DNA from: Lactobacillus kimbladii
Lineage (GTDB): Bacteria > Bacillota > Bacilli > Lactobacillales > Lactobacillaceae
Direction: 5' to 3'
Assembly (NCBI RefSeq): GCF_014323605.1
Contig: NZ_SCMB01000001.1
Location: 434,001-498,000, forward strand
DNA: 64,000 nucleotides
Shown: in pieces, positions 1 to 8,299 of the stretch
Layout: every line of letters starts with the position of its first letter
Position numbering within the stretch: the stretch's first letter is position 1
The notes under the pieces: generated by a model
Seen by the model: the letters and a program-made list of their open reading frames with translations, nothing else
What the model was told of the DNA's origin: nothing
Database searches by the model: none
Made by a program: the position numbers and the translations under genes

Positions 1-1088
1 GAAATTGAAAGATTAATCAATCTTGACACAAAAAAAAGGCACTAACATGAAACTAATGTTTGCCAGTGATCCTAAATTGACTTCAGTAGTCCTGTCATTC
101 TTTAACACTTCTGTTGTAACTGACATGTCATACATGTTTGCTATAAATGATACATTTAATCCTGACAATAAACTAGATGCAAATGACACTCCAAAATTGA
201 CTGAAATTAAAGGTTTGGATAAGTTTGATACTACCAGTGCAAAACAGATGCACAATACGTTCAGTAACCAAAAGTGCTTTAACGTCTTTAGACATTAGTA
301 ATTTTAAGATGAATGTCATAGAACCTAGTGATGGAAAAACTGATACAATTGATCAAAACATGTTTTCAGGTATGGATAGCCTAAATGATATTAAACTTGG
401 TAGAAGCAATATCATTAACAGCTCAGGACTACCTGGTTCAGAAAAAGAAAGTCTCAGCGAAGGAAAGACTTTCTGGTTCCTAAAAGACAATAAAGACAGT
501 AATAACAAAGGATTAAGTTCAATAGAACTCATGCGAAAATTTGATGGTAAAAATGATACTACTGAATATGCTGGTGAATACACCACTACAAAACCAGTGG
601 ATAACAACAATACAGCAAGCACCCCTTCAACTCCAAGTAATAATACTACAACCACGACTGACAAACAGGACACTACCAAGCCTGCTGCTGACAGCAAGAA
701 GCCAGCTAAGAAGGCCAAGAAAGGTGTTAAGAGAGTTGTTACCCACAACGCTTATATCTTTAACCAAAAAGGCAAGCATGTAAAAGGTGAATACTTCGTT
801 GGTAAAACTGTTACTACTTATGGTACTAAGACCATTAACGGCAAGAAGTTCTACGCTTTAGGCAAGAACCGTTTCGTTAAGGCTAATAATGTTACTGGCA
901 TTAACCGTAAATTAAAGCACAATGCCTTTATTTACACTAAGAAAGCTAATAATAAAGTTAAACGTTATGGTCACAAAGTCCTTAAAAAGAATAAGACAGT
1001 TAGAACTTACGGTGGTGCTATTAAGATGCACAATAAGTTATACTACATCGTAGGCAAGAACCAATTTGTCAAGAAAGCAAACTTTTAA
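1..1088 (+). pseudogene. DUF285-repeat surface protein with C-terminal SLAP repeats, frameshifted, 5' end outside window
   Basis: This is the 3' part of a cell-surface protein. It shows BspA-type DUF285 repeats (for example NTSVVTDMSYMF and LTSLDISNF), then a Thr/Asn-rich linker (about 590-690), a Lys/Ala-rich hinge, and two SLAP modules (about 730-890 and 900-1088) that bind the cell wall non-covalently in lactobacilli. The reading frame changes twice. Frame 1 (INLDTKK...) passes into frame 2 at an eight-A run (30-37), and frame 2 passes into frame 3 at 269-273 (CCAAAAG). Each step is explained by one extra base, and repeat spacing is restored by removing it. No credible start codon lies in the window; the TTG at 23 has no ribosome binding site and sits inside a repeat. 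Alternatives to a true pseudogene are slipped-strand phase variation at the A run or homopolymer sequencing error. Confidence 0.75.
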
Positions 1089-1113
1089 AGATTAAGAGAT
1101 TTACTTTATAAAT

Positions 1114-1159
1114 AAAAAGAACTCAACTAGTAGTTAAAATGCTAATTGAGTTCTTTTTT
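1114..1159 (+). terminator. Rho-independent terminator after the SLAP protein
   Basis: A 13-bp stem (AAAAAGAACTCAA at 1114-1126 pairing with TTGAGTTCTTTTT at 1146-1158) ends in a T-run, 25 bases after the SLAP stop codon. Confidence 0.85.
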
Positions 1160-1316
1160 ATGCTCAAAACTTATTAAACAACTTCAAGATGATGTGTTTA
1201 TATTACTAATTAGAGTAATACCTCCAGCAAATAACGAAATTAAATTTATAAATCAAAAACAGTTTTTAGGTGAGCTAATTATTTATTCTTGCCAAACAAG
1301 GTGAAATGTATAAATA

Positions 1317-1345
1317 GTGTTATTAAGTTTAATGAATTGTATAAT
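1317..1345 (+). promoter_or_regulatory. Candidate promoter of the LPXTG adhesin
   Basis: A consensus TATAAT lies at 1340-1345, about 70 bases before the adhesin start. The -35 position is poor (GTGTTA at 1317-1322), so only the -10 is convincing. The rest of 1160-1400 is AT-rich and shows no gene. Confidence 0.35.
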
Positions 1346-1416
1346 AAGGGAAATAGGTATAAGAAAAATATTAATCATGTATATGTTTATTTTATAATCA
1401 AGGAATGAATAGCAAA

Positions 1417-3369
1417 ATGAGCCAGAAAAAGAAACCTATGCGAACCAAAACAGCAACAATGTTTTTTAGTGTTGCTACAGCAATTTCAAGTTCACTAACT
1501 GTTAACTCTATAACAGCTAAAGCAGATCCATCTCTGCCCTCTCCTGCACAAATTAAGAATAAACAAATTAATAATACCAATTATGCTAATTCTAAGTTAA
1601 TTAGCAAAGAGCAACCAAACCCTCAAAAACAACTTCAGCCAAAAATTGCAGAGTCTACTGCTCCAAGTGCTGCTAATTTTAAATGGGGCAATCTTGATAT
1701 CAGCTATAGTAACCATGTCATTACCGTCCCCAGTGGTAGTGTAGGTCAACCGGATTCTTTAGCTCACATTACCGGCATTAATAGTGACGATATCCAAGAA
1801 GTTAAATTTACAGGTCAACTAAAGATTGGTTCAGCTTCTGAAATGTTTAAGGACTTAACTAATTTAACTAAAATCACTGGTTTGGAAAATCTGGATACAT
1901 CTGCTACCAGTGATATGCGGTACATGTTTGCGAATTGCCAAAATTTAACCAGCATAGCTGGCATTGATAATTTACAGACCACCAAAGTTACTAATATGTC
2001 TTTTATGTTTGCGGGCTGCAGTAAATTAGCAAGTCTGGACCTATCAAGTTTTAATACTGCTAATACTAGTTATGTAGAGAGCATGTTTCAGGATTGTGAA
2101 AATTTACAGAACATTAAGTTTTCACCTGATTTCACAATAGCCAAGGTGGACGATATAAGTCACATGTTCAGTGGATGTTCAAGCTTAACTGCTTTAGATC
2201 TTAGTAAGTTTAATACTAGCCAAGTTAAAAAAATGATTTGGACTTTTAAGGATTGCTCCAGCTTAACCAAGTTGGATTTATCATCATTCGACACGTCTAA
2301 CGTAATTGATATGAATGGAATGTTTAATAATTGTAGTAACTTAAAAGAACTTGATCTCAGGAGTTTTGTCATAGATCCCAATATTGATAAGGGTTATATG
2401 TTAGATGGACTCGCTAAATTAAATACCCTTAAACTAGGTAAAAGTACATATATTAATGATACGCATCTTAACACTCCAGGAACTTGGGTCAATATCGGCG
2501 ATAGAAGCGAAGACGAACCACAAGCAAACAATAAATATCTGTCTGAAGACTTAATTGCCCATGCCCACAACATTCTTGGTGACACTTATATTCGACCAGG
2601 TAATCCTATTACTGTTTCTTACTTGGATACTAGTAAAAGATCACTTGCACCCGATATTAGTTTGAAGGGCAAAATTGGCGATGCTTATAAAGTGACTGCG
2701 AAGCCAATTCCGGGATATATCGTAAAGGAAGTCCCGGATAATTCTACTGGGGTTTTCACCGATCAGCCGCAGAACATCGAATTTATTTATTCTGCTGACC
2801 CAGAATCCAACTCTACCATCACACCAATTAAAGCTGCAGATGTTACCGTCTATTATCAAGATGAAAACGGCAATCAAATTGCACCTGAAACGGTATTACA
2901 AGGTAATGTGGGTGACGGCTACACCACTGGTATTGTTGAGATCCCAGATTATACTTTAAAAGTAAGACCTGAGAATGCCACCGGTTTTTTCAGCACTGAA
3001 CAGCAAAGCGTAACTTATATTTATGCTCAAAATAATGCCATCCCTGAAGAAAATGACCAAAATAGTCCAATAAATTCATCCAGTAATAACCCTAGCCAAA
3101 ATGGTACTTCAACTTCCCAAACTAATGAGTCCCAAAACAAACACAGGCTCAACAAGAATGGTGTTACTGAGAACTATACTATTTTCAAATCCTCTGACAG
3201 TGATTCTGACTCCACTAATCCAACACTTATCACCAACAATGGCCAAGAAGAAGAGTTGCCACAAACTGGCACTAATGAACGTTCACAAATAATTGTGCTG
3301 TTGTTAGGCTTTTTGTCGGTAATTTGCAGCCTGCTTGCCAGTTGCTTTAGTAAAAAGAAAAAAGGATGA
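1417..3369 (+). CDS. LPXTG-anchored adhesin with DUF285 repeats and two MucBP domains
   Basis: Sortase-anchored surface protein of about 650 residues, probably an adhesin. Residues 1-36 are a signal peptide ending in AKA before DPS. Residues about 130-325 hold repeated DUF285 units (MFxxCSxLTxLDLSxF pattern). Two MucBP domains follow at about 397-460 and 476-540 (ITVSYLD and VTVYYQDENG starts), a family linked to mucus or glycan binding. A Ser/Asn-rich stalk then leads to LPQTG at 614-618, a hydrophobic segment and a KKKK tail. I chose ATG 1417 over ATG 1405 because AAGGA at 1400-1404 touches the first ATG but is 12 bases from the second. It is the intact relative of the broken SLAP protein upstream: same repeat type, different anchoring. 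The ligand is unknown. Confidence 0.9.
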   Translation: MSQKKKPMRTKTATMFFSVATAISSSLTVNSITAKADPSLPSPAQIKNKQINNTNYANSKLISKEQPNPQKQLQPKIAESTAPSAANFKWGNLDISYSNHVITVPSGSVGQPDSLAHITGINSDDIQEVKFTGQLKIGSASEMFKDLTNLTKITGLENLDTSATSDMRYMFANCQNLTSIAGIDNLQTTKVTNMSFMFAGCSKLASLDLSSFNTANTSYVESMFQDCENLQNIKFSPDFTIAKVDDISHMFSGCSSLTALDLSKFNTSQVKKMIWTFKDCSSLTKLDLSSFDTSNVIDMNGMFNNCSNLKELDLRSFVIDPNIDKGYMLDGLAKLNTLKLGKSTYINDTHLNTPGTWVNIGDRSEDEPQANNKYLSEDLIAHAHNILGDTYIRPGNPITVSYLDTSKRSLAPDISLKGKIGDAYKVTAKPIPGYIVKEVPDNSTGVFTDQPQNIEFIYSADPESNSTITPIKAADVTVYYQDENGNQIAPETVLQGNVGDGYTTGIVEIPDYTLKVRPENATGFFSTEQQSVTYIYAQNNAIPEENDQNSPINSSSNNPSQNGTSTSQTNESQNKHRLNKNGVTENYTIFKSSDSDSDSTNPTLITNNGQEEELPQTGTNERSQIIVLLLGFLSVICSLLASCFSKKKKG

Positions 3370-3380
3370 TTGCAAATTCA

Positions 3381-3410
3381 AAAATTCCGTCATAATTGAC
3401 GGAATTTTTC
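3381..3410 (+). terminator. Rho-independent terminator after the LPXTG gene
   Basis: A 12-bp perfect stem (AAAATTCCGTCA / TGACGGAATTTT) with loop TAAT and a T-run lies 12 bases after the stop codon. It also covers the TTG at 3396, ruling that out as the next gene's start. Confidence 0.9.
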
Positions 3411-3476
3411 GTCTTGCATAAAAATAAACGAACCGTTTTAATAAGAGAAGAAAATTTTTTAAAAAAAGGAGTAAAA

Positions 3477-4550
3477 ATGGGACTTAATAAACCACTTTTA
3501 TTTGCGCTTAGCGATACTAAGCCTGGACCAAAAAACTTAATTACAGATGTTGCGGGCATTACAGTTGGCCACAAGACGGTTGTTACTGACAGACTCAGGA
3601 CTGGTGTAACTGTGATCAACCCCTGCCCAGATAATATCTTTCGTGAAAAAATGCCGGCAGCTGCACATGTAATTAACGGCTTTGGCAAAAGCACAGGACT
3701 TATTCAAGTTAACGAACTGGGCACAATTGAAACACCCCTGGTTTTGACCAATACACTCAGTGTCGGTACCGCCTCAATGGCTTTAGTAAAAAGAATGCTG
3801 GCTGAAAATCCTGAAATTGGCCTTTCAACTGGTAGTGTCAATCCGATCATTATGGAGTGCAATGACAGCTCAATTAATCATATCCGCGATCTAGGCGTCA
3901 CTGAAAACGATGTCAACGATGCTTATGCCGCTGCAGCAACTGATTTCGCAGAAGGCGGAGTTGGTGGCGGTACAGGTATGCGCTGCTATGAACTTAAGGG
4001 TGGCATTGGTTCTGCTTCAAGACAAGTCGAGATTGACGGCAAGACCTTTACAATGGGCGCGCTAGTCATGTCCAATTTTGGCCTCAGTACTGATTTGAAC
4101 ATTTATGGTCATGCCATTGGTAAAAAGTTTGTGGATAACAAAGACAGTAAGGAAAAAGGCAGTATTATTACAATAATTGCTGCCGATATTCCGTTCAACT
4201 CAAGACAATTAAAACGCATTGCCAAACGTTCCGGTATCGGCATCACACGCAGTGGCTCATTTAGCGGCAACGGCAGTGGTGAGATTACTCTGGCTTTTTC
4301 TACTGCTAACCGTGTAAGTCATTTCCCTGACCACGAATTAAGCACGATTCAGGCAATTACTGATGACAAAATTGACCGCTACTTTAGGATTACGGTAGAT
4401 ATTGTGCACGAAGCCATTCTCAGTTCTTTGGCTCATGCCCAAACAACCCCCGACCGTGACGGCAAGCCCATGCTATGCTTAAAAGATGCCCTATTGCAAC
4501 TGGGCGATGATAAAGAAGCGCTGCAGCTAATTGCGGACTTAGGACTTTAA
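3477..4550 (+). CDS. S58 (DmpA/BapA-type) aminopeptidase
   Basis: A 357-residue member of the P1/DmpA family of N-terminal nucleophile aminopeptidases. In characterised members the precursor cleaves itself into two chains and the freed Ser becomes the nucleophile, releasing N-terminal D- or beta-amino acids. Visible family features are the N-terminal ITDVAGITVGH, the Gly-rich GGVGGGTGM, and NGSGEITLAFSTAN around Ser267, which matches the family's autoprocessing and nucleophile region. ATG 3477 is chosen because AAAGGAG lies seven bases upstream and because the longer frame would start inside the preceding terminator. No signal peptide is seen, so it is probably cytoplasmic. It is a single gene between terminators with no operon partner. 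The natural substrate in lactobacilli is not established. Confidence 0.85.
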   Translation: MGLNKPLLFALSDTKPGPKNLITDVAGITVGHKTVVTDRLRTGVTVINPCPDNIFREKMPAAAHVINGFGKSTGLIQVNELGTIETPLVLTNTLSVGTASMALVKRMLAENPEIGLSTGSVNPIIMECNDSSINHIRDLGVTENDVNDAYAAAATDFAEGGVGGGTGMRCYELKGGIGSASRQVEIDGKTFTMGALVMSNFGLSTDLNIYGHAIGKKFVDNKDSKEKGSIITIIAADIPFNSRQLKRIAKRSGIGITRSGSFSGNGSGEITLAFSTANRVSHFPDHELSTIQAITDDKIDRYFRITVDIVHEAILSSLAHAQTTPDRDGKPMLCLKDALLQLGDDKEALQLIADLGL

Positions 4551-4587
4551 TCAGATACCGGTAACATTAATTTATCCTATCTTGCAG

Positions 4588-4596
4588 TGTTATAAT
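4588..4596 (+). promoter_or_regulatory. Extended -10 promoter of the GH13 gene
   Basis: TGTTATAAT fits an extended -10 (TGnTATAAT), about 38 bases before the GH13 start. No good -35 is visible, as is usual for extended -10 promoters. Confidence 0.55.
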
Positions 4597-4633
4597 TAAC
4601 TGAAAATGTGAGCGATTGCAAAGGAGAATTAAG

Positions 4634-6163
4634 ATGACACCATGGTGGAAAAATGCAGTAATTTATCAGATTTATCCCAAGTCTTTCCAAGACAGTAACG
4701 GTGACGGTATTGGAGACCTGCCCGGCATTATGAGTCACTTGGATTATTTGCAAAAATTGGGGATCGATGCAATTTGGCTTTCGCCAATTTACAAATCTCT
4801 CGGCATCGATAATGGTTATGACATTGCCGATTATGAAGCAATTGATCCGCAATATGGCACCATGCAAGACATGGACAGGCTGATTAGTGAAGCTAAAAAA
4901 CGCGGCATTCGGATCATCGTGGATTTAGTTGTTAATCATACCTCTGATCAACATCAATGGTTTATTGAGGCACGCAAAAGTAAAGATAATCCTTACCGTG
5001 ATTTTTACATCTGGCGTGATCCTGTTGCCGGTCATGAACCTAACGATTTAAAATCTGACTTTTCAGGTTCTGCTTGGCAATTTGATGCTCAAACCGGTCA
5101 ATATTATTTGCACTTTTTTGCCCCGCAACAACCAGATTTGAATTGGCAAAATCCAAAATTACGGCACAAAATATACGACATGATGAACTTCTGGCTTGAT
5201 AAAGGCATTGGCGGCTTCCGCATGGACGTAATCGAACTGATTGGCAAAGAGCCTGATCGCAAAATTCGCGAAAATGGTCCACAGCTTCATCATTATATTC
5301 AGGAAATGAACCAAGCTGTTTTAGCTAACCGTGATGTAGTCACTGTTGGTGAGACCTGGAGTGCCGACCTTGACAGTGTCCGCAAGTATTCTGATCCTGA
5401 CCGGCATGAACTCTCCATGATTTTTCAATTTGAAGATCAGAATATTGATAAACAACTGGGAAAACCAAAATGGGATCTCAAGCCCTTTAAAGCCAGCGAT
5501 CTTAAGGAAGTTTTAGTTAAATGGCAGACGCAAATCGATTATAATCATGGCTGGAATAGTTTATTTTGGGAAAACCATGACCTTCCCCGTGTCATTTCAC
5601 GTTGGGGTGATGACGGCAAATACCGCGTACAATCTGCCAAAATGTTTGCCATTGCCTTACATTTAATGCGTGGTACTCCGTATATTTATAATGGTGAAGA
5701 AATTGGTATGACTAACTGCCCAGTCAAAGATATCTCTGAAGTTGAAGACCTCGAAAGTATCAATATGTATAATGAGCGACTCAAGCAAGGGTATACTAAA
5801 GAAGAACTGATCAGGTCAATCAATGCTAAAGGGCGCGACAATGCGCGCAGGCCGATGCAATGGTCAGCGGCTTCTGCTGCTGGCTTTACTACCGGGACGC
5901 CTTGGCTAGCACTTAATCCCAATTATCAGGATATTAACGTTCAAGCCACTTTAGCTGACCCACAATCAGTTTTTTATACCTATCACAAACTCATTAAATT
6001 ACGTCATGAAAACGAAATTATCACTAATGGCAACTTCACTCCTGTTTCCGCCAGCCCTAGCATCTTGGCTTATTACCGTGAACTTGCAGGCATGCGCTGG
6101 TTAGTTGTTGCCAATTTGACAGATAGTGTTGAACAGTTTTCTGCACCAGATAAAATTGACTAG
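4634..6163 (+). CDS. dexB: DexB-like GH13 glucan/oligo-1,6-alpha-glucosidase, C-terminus truncated by a stop codon
   Basis: A 509-residue cytoplasmic GH13 enzyme expected to release glucose from alpha-1,6-linked oligosaccharides such as isomaltose or panose. The catalytic triad is visible: Asp198 (GGFRMDV), Glu240 (VGETW) and Asp316 (ENHDLPR). Val199 after the nucleophile is typical of alpha-1,6 rather than alpha-1,4 specificity. The fit to streptococcal DexB is good along the length. The frame stops at TAG 6161-6163 after APDKID. The same frame then continues 28 sense codons to TAA at 6248-6250 and encodes LRPYEAFAVVVK, the normal end of this family. The last strands of the C-terminal beta domain are therefore missing unless the stop is suppressed. 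ATG 4634 has AAGGAG nine bases upstream. Activity of the shortened enzyme is uncertain. Confidence 0.88.
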   Translation: MTPWWKNAVIYQIYPKSFQDSNGDGIGDLPGIMSHLDYLQKLGIDAIWLSPIYKSLGIDNGYDIADYEAIDPQYGTMQDMDRLISEAKKRGIRIIVDLVVNHTSDQHQWFIEARKSKDNPYRDFYIWRDPVAGHEPNDLKSDFSGSAWQFDAQTGQYYLHFFAPQQPDLNWQNPKLRHKIYDMMNFWLDKGIGGFRMDVIELIGKEPDRKIRENGPQLHHYIQEMNQAVLANRDVVTVGETWSADLDSVRKYSDPDRHELSMIFQFEDQNIDKQLGKPKWDLKPFKASDLKEVLVKWQTQIDYNHGWNSLFWENHDLPRVISRWGDDGKYRVQSAKMFAIALHLMRGTPYIYNGEEIGMTNCPVKDISEVEDLESINMYNERLKQGYTKEELIRSINAKGRDNARRPMQWSAASAAGFTTGTPWLALNPNYQDINVQATLADPQSVFYTYHKLIKLRHENEIITNGNFTPVSASPSILAYYRELAGMRWLVVANLTDSVEQFSAPDKID

Positions 6164-6250
6164 GTTTTAATTAGTAACTATAATGCACCGCAATCACTTA
6201 ATAACATTAACTTAAGGCCATATGAAGCCTTCGCTGTGGTCGTAAAATAA
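6164..6250 (+). pseudogene. Detached C-terminal codons of the GH13 gene
   Basis: These codons are in frame with the GH13 gene after its TAG and encode 28 residues ending LRPYEAFAVVVK, followed by TAA. This matches how DexB/MalL proteins end. There is no ribosome binding site or start codon, so it is not a separate gene. It marks a recent nonsense change from a sense codon. Confidence 0.8.
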
Positions 6251-6271
6251 GAACCAACCGTATTTACGTGA

Positions 6272-6312
6272 AAAATACCCCCAAATTTGTTCTAAATTTA
6301 GGGGTATTATTG
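6272..6312 (+). terminator. Terminator after the GH13 gene
   Basis: The stem AAATACCCCCAAATTT pairs with AAATTTAGGGGTATT across a short loop. It lies 22 bases after the ancestral stop at 6250, supporting 6250 as the original gene end. Confidence 0.8.
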
Positions 6313-6414
6313 TGGCTAAATTATCAAAATAAGATTTAGCAACTAAAGGGATGGTTCGATGTCAGGAAGATTAATTTTCGAAAAGCAATTGATAGCAACT
6401 TTTTTAATTTTTAC

Positions 6415-6927
6415 TCAAGCATATTTTTTAACTTCTGTTCGGTATAACTCTGCCGTTTGGGCATCAAAGGCACACATAATAACTTTCATTTGATAGTCAG
6501 AATGCTCCGTAAGCCAATTTTGCACGGCAGTAAAAGCAATATGGGCAGCTGGTGCAGCCGGAAAACCGTAAGCTCCTGTAGAAATTGCCGGAAAAGCAAT
6601 ACTATGCAGGTTATGATCTCTAGCTAAAGCTAACGAGTTTATATAACAGTCTTTTAATAACTCATTATCTTGTTTAGAACCTGAATAAATTGGCCCCACG
6701 GTATGAATGACAAACTTAGCAGGTAACATGTACCCCTTGGTAATCTTAGCCTGCCCCGTTTCACAGCCATGAAGCTGGCGACACTCTGCTAGTAGCTGCG
6801 GTCCAGCTGCCCGGTGTATTGCCCCATCAACACCCAAGCCACCTAACAATGTCTTATTGGCAGCATTAACAATTGCATCTAACGTTAATTTAGTTATGTC
6901 CCCTTGAATAATTTTGATATTTTCCAT
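6415..6927 (-). CDS. Macro-domain protein, O-acetyl-ADP-ribose deacetylase-like
   Basis: A single macro domain of 170 residues, as in E. coli YmdB, which hydrolyses O-acetyl-ADP-ribose and can act on ADP-ribosyl groups. The ADP-ribose-binding signatures are clear: [20 protein letters not shown] near residue 20-40 and ISTGAYGFP near residue 115-125. I chose the ATG at 6927 ([10 protein letters not shown]) because AGAGG lies just upstream and the family starts here; a longer frame to 6999 adds 24 residues without a ribosome binding site and runs into a terminator. It is a single gene, divided from the neighbouring operon by that terminator. Its physiological target is unknown. Confidence 0.9.
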   Translation of the reverse strand: MENIKIIQGDITKLTLDAIVNAANKTLLGGLGVDGAIHRAAGPQLLAECRQLHGCETGQAKITKGYMLPAKFVIHTVGPIYSGSKQDNELLKDCYINSLALARDHNLHSIAFPAISTGAYGFPAAPAAHIAFTAVQNWLTEHSDYQMKVIMCAFDAQTAELYRTEVKKYA

Positions 6928-6984
6928 AAACTTGGCCTCTTTTTTATTTAATTTTAAGCCCAAATTATTTTTTTGCCAAAACAA

Positions 6985-7014
6985 AAAAATGCGACTCATG
7001 TGAGCCGCATTTTT
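6985..7014 (-). terminator. Terminator of the yhf-like operon
   Basis: The stem AAAAATGCGACTCA / TGAGCCGCATTTTT (one mismatch) lies about 60 bases past the yhfW stop on the minus strand, with a T-run on that strand. Confidence 0.8.
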
Positions 7015-7072
7015 CGTCTATCATTTTTGGTCTATATAAATCAGTAAAAGCCTTAAATATATTATAGCATTA

Positions 7073-8299
7073 TCAAGAAATATCCACACCGCCTGTTATT
7101 CTGTTAAGAAAGCTAGTTCCATTCTGTGGCATTTCTACTCCAAAGAATTCAGCCCCAGTTGCACCAACATCAGAAAGAGATTCTCTTTCACCAACATATT
7201 TATAATGAACATTCTCTTTATATATTAATAAAGGAACCTTTTCCCTAGTATGTTGTGCATGACCGATAGTAGGATCATCACCATGATCTGCCATGACAAT
7301 TAAAATATCATCTCCGGTAAAATACTGCTCCGCTTCAGGCAATCTTCTATTTACAATTTCCAAAATATTTGCATAATGATCTGTATCTTCAGAGTGACCA
7401 GCTAAGTCAGTTTCCTGAATATTCATGAAAATTAATCCATTACTTATTTCTTTTGCCTGATCCATAAATCTGTCAAATAAGTAGTTACTATCTACACCAG
7501 GAAATCTTCTATCAGTGTCACCTCTTACTATATCAGAAGCTTTACCAATTAAGGCTACATCAATTCCATGGCGAATCAAAATACTAGCTAGCTGGACCTT
7601 GGGATTAATACCGTAACCTAAATGAACAACATGGTAATTTTTCTTATATACACCTGATTCCGGTGCAGAAATACCAACATACTTTTCTTTTTTAATGTGC
7701 CGAGCATCAAGAATATTATCAATGGTCACATCACTACCACCAAAAGCAATTACTCTGGATACTTTGACTACTTTTCTAACAGATTCTCCTAATTTTGTAA
7801 TTTCTGCAAATGACATTTTATCTAAAGTAGCCGTAACATTATATACTTGTCCTGGATCTGCTTCTAAATTATCAGCAACAGTTGCACAGTTATTAACAAC
7901 TAAAATTTCTAATCCTGGATCTCCGTATCTTTTTACAGCAAAGCCGTCTTCTTTTACCTGCTTTTCAACCTGATCAATTACTTCATTAAAGGGTTGAAGT
8001 AAAGGCATTGGTGGATTAGTTCCCATTATTTCTTGGTGTCCTAAATAAGAATCAGCTCCGTGATGTTTAAGAAGAGCTGTACCCCAGTTCGCGTCTGGCG
8101 AAAAAATATGTCTGCCACGTTCAACACCAATTGCATTAATTAAACCTAATCTTTCAAGATTGGGAATGTCAATATTCGGCTCAGCTTTAATGATATTTAA
8201 AGCTGTATTTGAACCAACATCATTAGGCCGGACTTGAGGTACATCGTCCATTGCACCAACACCAAAGCCGTCTAAAACTATTACACCAAATTTACTCAT
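7073..8299 (-). CDS. yhfW: YhfW-like phosphopentomutase-family metalloenzyme
   Basis: A 408-residue member of the alkaline phosphatase/phosphopentomutase superfamily. Metal ligands and active-site segments are in the expected order: LDGFGVGAMDD near residue 10, DSYLGHQEIMGT near residue 82-93 (holding the phosphorylated Ser/Thr position), and MADHGDDPTIGHAQHTRE near residue 335-352. In phosphopentomutase these bind two Mn ions and move phosphate between C1 and C5 of ribose or deoxyribose. This protein is a distinct branch and sits in a yhf-type operon rather than with nucleoside phosphorylases, so its substrate is probably another phosphosugar-like compound. The start overlaps the yhfX stop (TAATG) and has CTAAGGAG upstream. 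It is the last gene of the operon. Confidence 0.85.
   Translation of the reverse strand: MSKFGVIVLDGFGVGAMDDVPQVRPNDVGSNTALNIIKAEPNIDIPNLERLGLINAIGVERGRHIFSPDANWGTALLKHHGADSYLGHQEIMGTNPPMPLLQPFNEVIDQVEKQVKEDGFAVKRYGDPGLEILVVNNCATVADNLEADPGQVYNVTATLDKMSFAEITKLGESVRKVVKVSRVIAFGGSDVTIDNILDARHIKKEKYVGISAPESGVYKKNYHVVHLGYGINPKVQLASILIRHGIDVALIGKASDIVRGDTDRRFPGVDSNYLFDRFMDQAKEISNGLIFMNIQETDLAGHSEDTDHYANILEIVNRRLPEAEQYFTGDDILIVMADHGDDPTIGHAQHTREKVPLLIYKENVHYKYVGERESLSDVGATGAEFFGVEMPQNGTSFLNRITGGVDIS

Noticed and set aside
23..298. Short plus-strand frame at the left edge taken as its own gene
   Set aside because: It starts with TTG without a ribosome binding site and inside a DUF285 repeat; it is a middle segment of the frameshifted surface protein.
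353..748. Minus-strand hydrophobic frame opposite the SLAP gene
   Set aside because: It is antisense to a Thr/Asn/Lys-rich linker, whose complement reads as Val/Leu-rich; it has no start signals.
7073..8299. Ordinary phosphopentomutase (deoB) for nucleoside use
   Set aside because: The motifs fit the superfamily, but the gene is locked into a yhf-type operon with no nucleoside phosphorylase nearby; the YhfW branch is the better name.
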